Assembly: GCA_947074265.1 (NCBI GenBank)
Contig: CAMTPD010000132.1
Location: 1-5,707, forward strand
Direction of reading: 5' to 3'
Source: an uncultured Porphyromonadaceae bacterium
GTDB taxonomy: Bacteria > Bacteroidota > Bacteroidia > Bacteroidales > CAMTPD01
DNA length: 5,707 nucleotides
Shown here: positions 5,661 through 5,707 of the stretch, piece after piece
How the letters are laid out: every line of letters begins with the position of its first letter
Numbering within the stretch: the stretch's first letter is position 1
Translations under genes and position numbers: made by a program
Notes under the pieces: model-generated
What the model was told of the DNA's origin: nothing
The model's input: the letters and a program-made list of their open reading frames with translations, nothing else
The model's database searches: none

Positions 5661-5707
5661 AGATCGGAAGAGCACACGTCTGAACTCCAGTCACTCCGGA
5701 GAATCTC
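5661..5707 (+). other. Illumina P7-side sequencing adapter (not genomic)
   Basis: Bases 5661-5694 match the 34-base TruSeq read 2 adapter that starts AGATCGGAAGAGC. Bases 5695-5702 (TCCGGAGA) sit in the i7 index position and match, from memory, Illumina index D702. ATCTC at 5703-5707 is the start of the P7 oligo. Genomic sequence ends at 5660. Confidence 0.98.

Noticed and set aside
1..5707. Terminal sequences as ends of a linear phage or plasmid
   Set aside because: Both ends match Illumina adapters with indexes, so they are technical.

Overview
The window looks like one complete short-read assembly contig, not a slice of a larger replicon. Bases 1-49 and 5661-5707 match, from memory, the Illumina P5-side and P7-side TruSeq adapters, each with an 8-base index. 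Genomic DNA therefore runs only from 50 to 5660. The organism is most likely in the phylum Bacteroidota, probably Bacteroidales. The support is the TAnnTTTG-type -7 promoter boxes, A/T-rich leaders with almost no Shine-Dalgarno signal, moderate to low GC, and the protein types. The genus cannot be fixed.

Layout, left to right. A short rightward gene (171-548) encodes a secreted, lysine/glutamate-rich protein built from eight consecutive 11-residue repeats, each with an aromatic residue at the same position. A hairpin terminator follows. proC (774-1577, rightward) encodes pyrroline-5-carboxylate (P5C) reductase, the last step of proline synthesis. A 12-bp perfect hairpin (1602-1641) ends it and also serves the convergent operon. 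That operon reads leftward: pruA (4502-2871), encoding P5C/glutamate-semialdehyde dehydrogenase, then a monofunctional proline dehydrogenase gene (2858-1659) 12 bases further on. A 338-base non-coding gap (4503-4840) carries the operon promoter. Another leftward gene (5308-4841) encodes a small membrane protein with a bacterial PH-like domain. The remaining 350 bases to the right adapter show no convincing gene.

The three central genes surround the metabolite P5C. The operon oxidises proline to P5C and then to glutamate, feeding nitrogen and carbon metabolism, while ProC reduces P5C back to proline. Each side has its own promoter, so the two directions can be controlled separately. Both catabolic enzymes resemble the mitochondrial type (ALDH4A1-like and PRODH-like) more than domains of the fused PutA enzyme.

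I found no CRISPR array, transposon, tRNA or rRNA, and no clearly new multi-gene system. The least explained item is the 11-residue-repeat protein.
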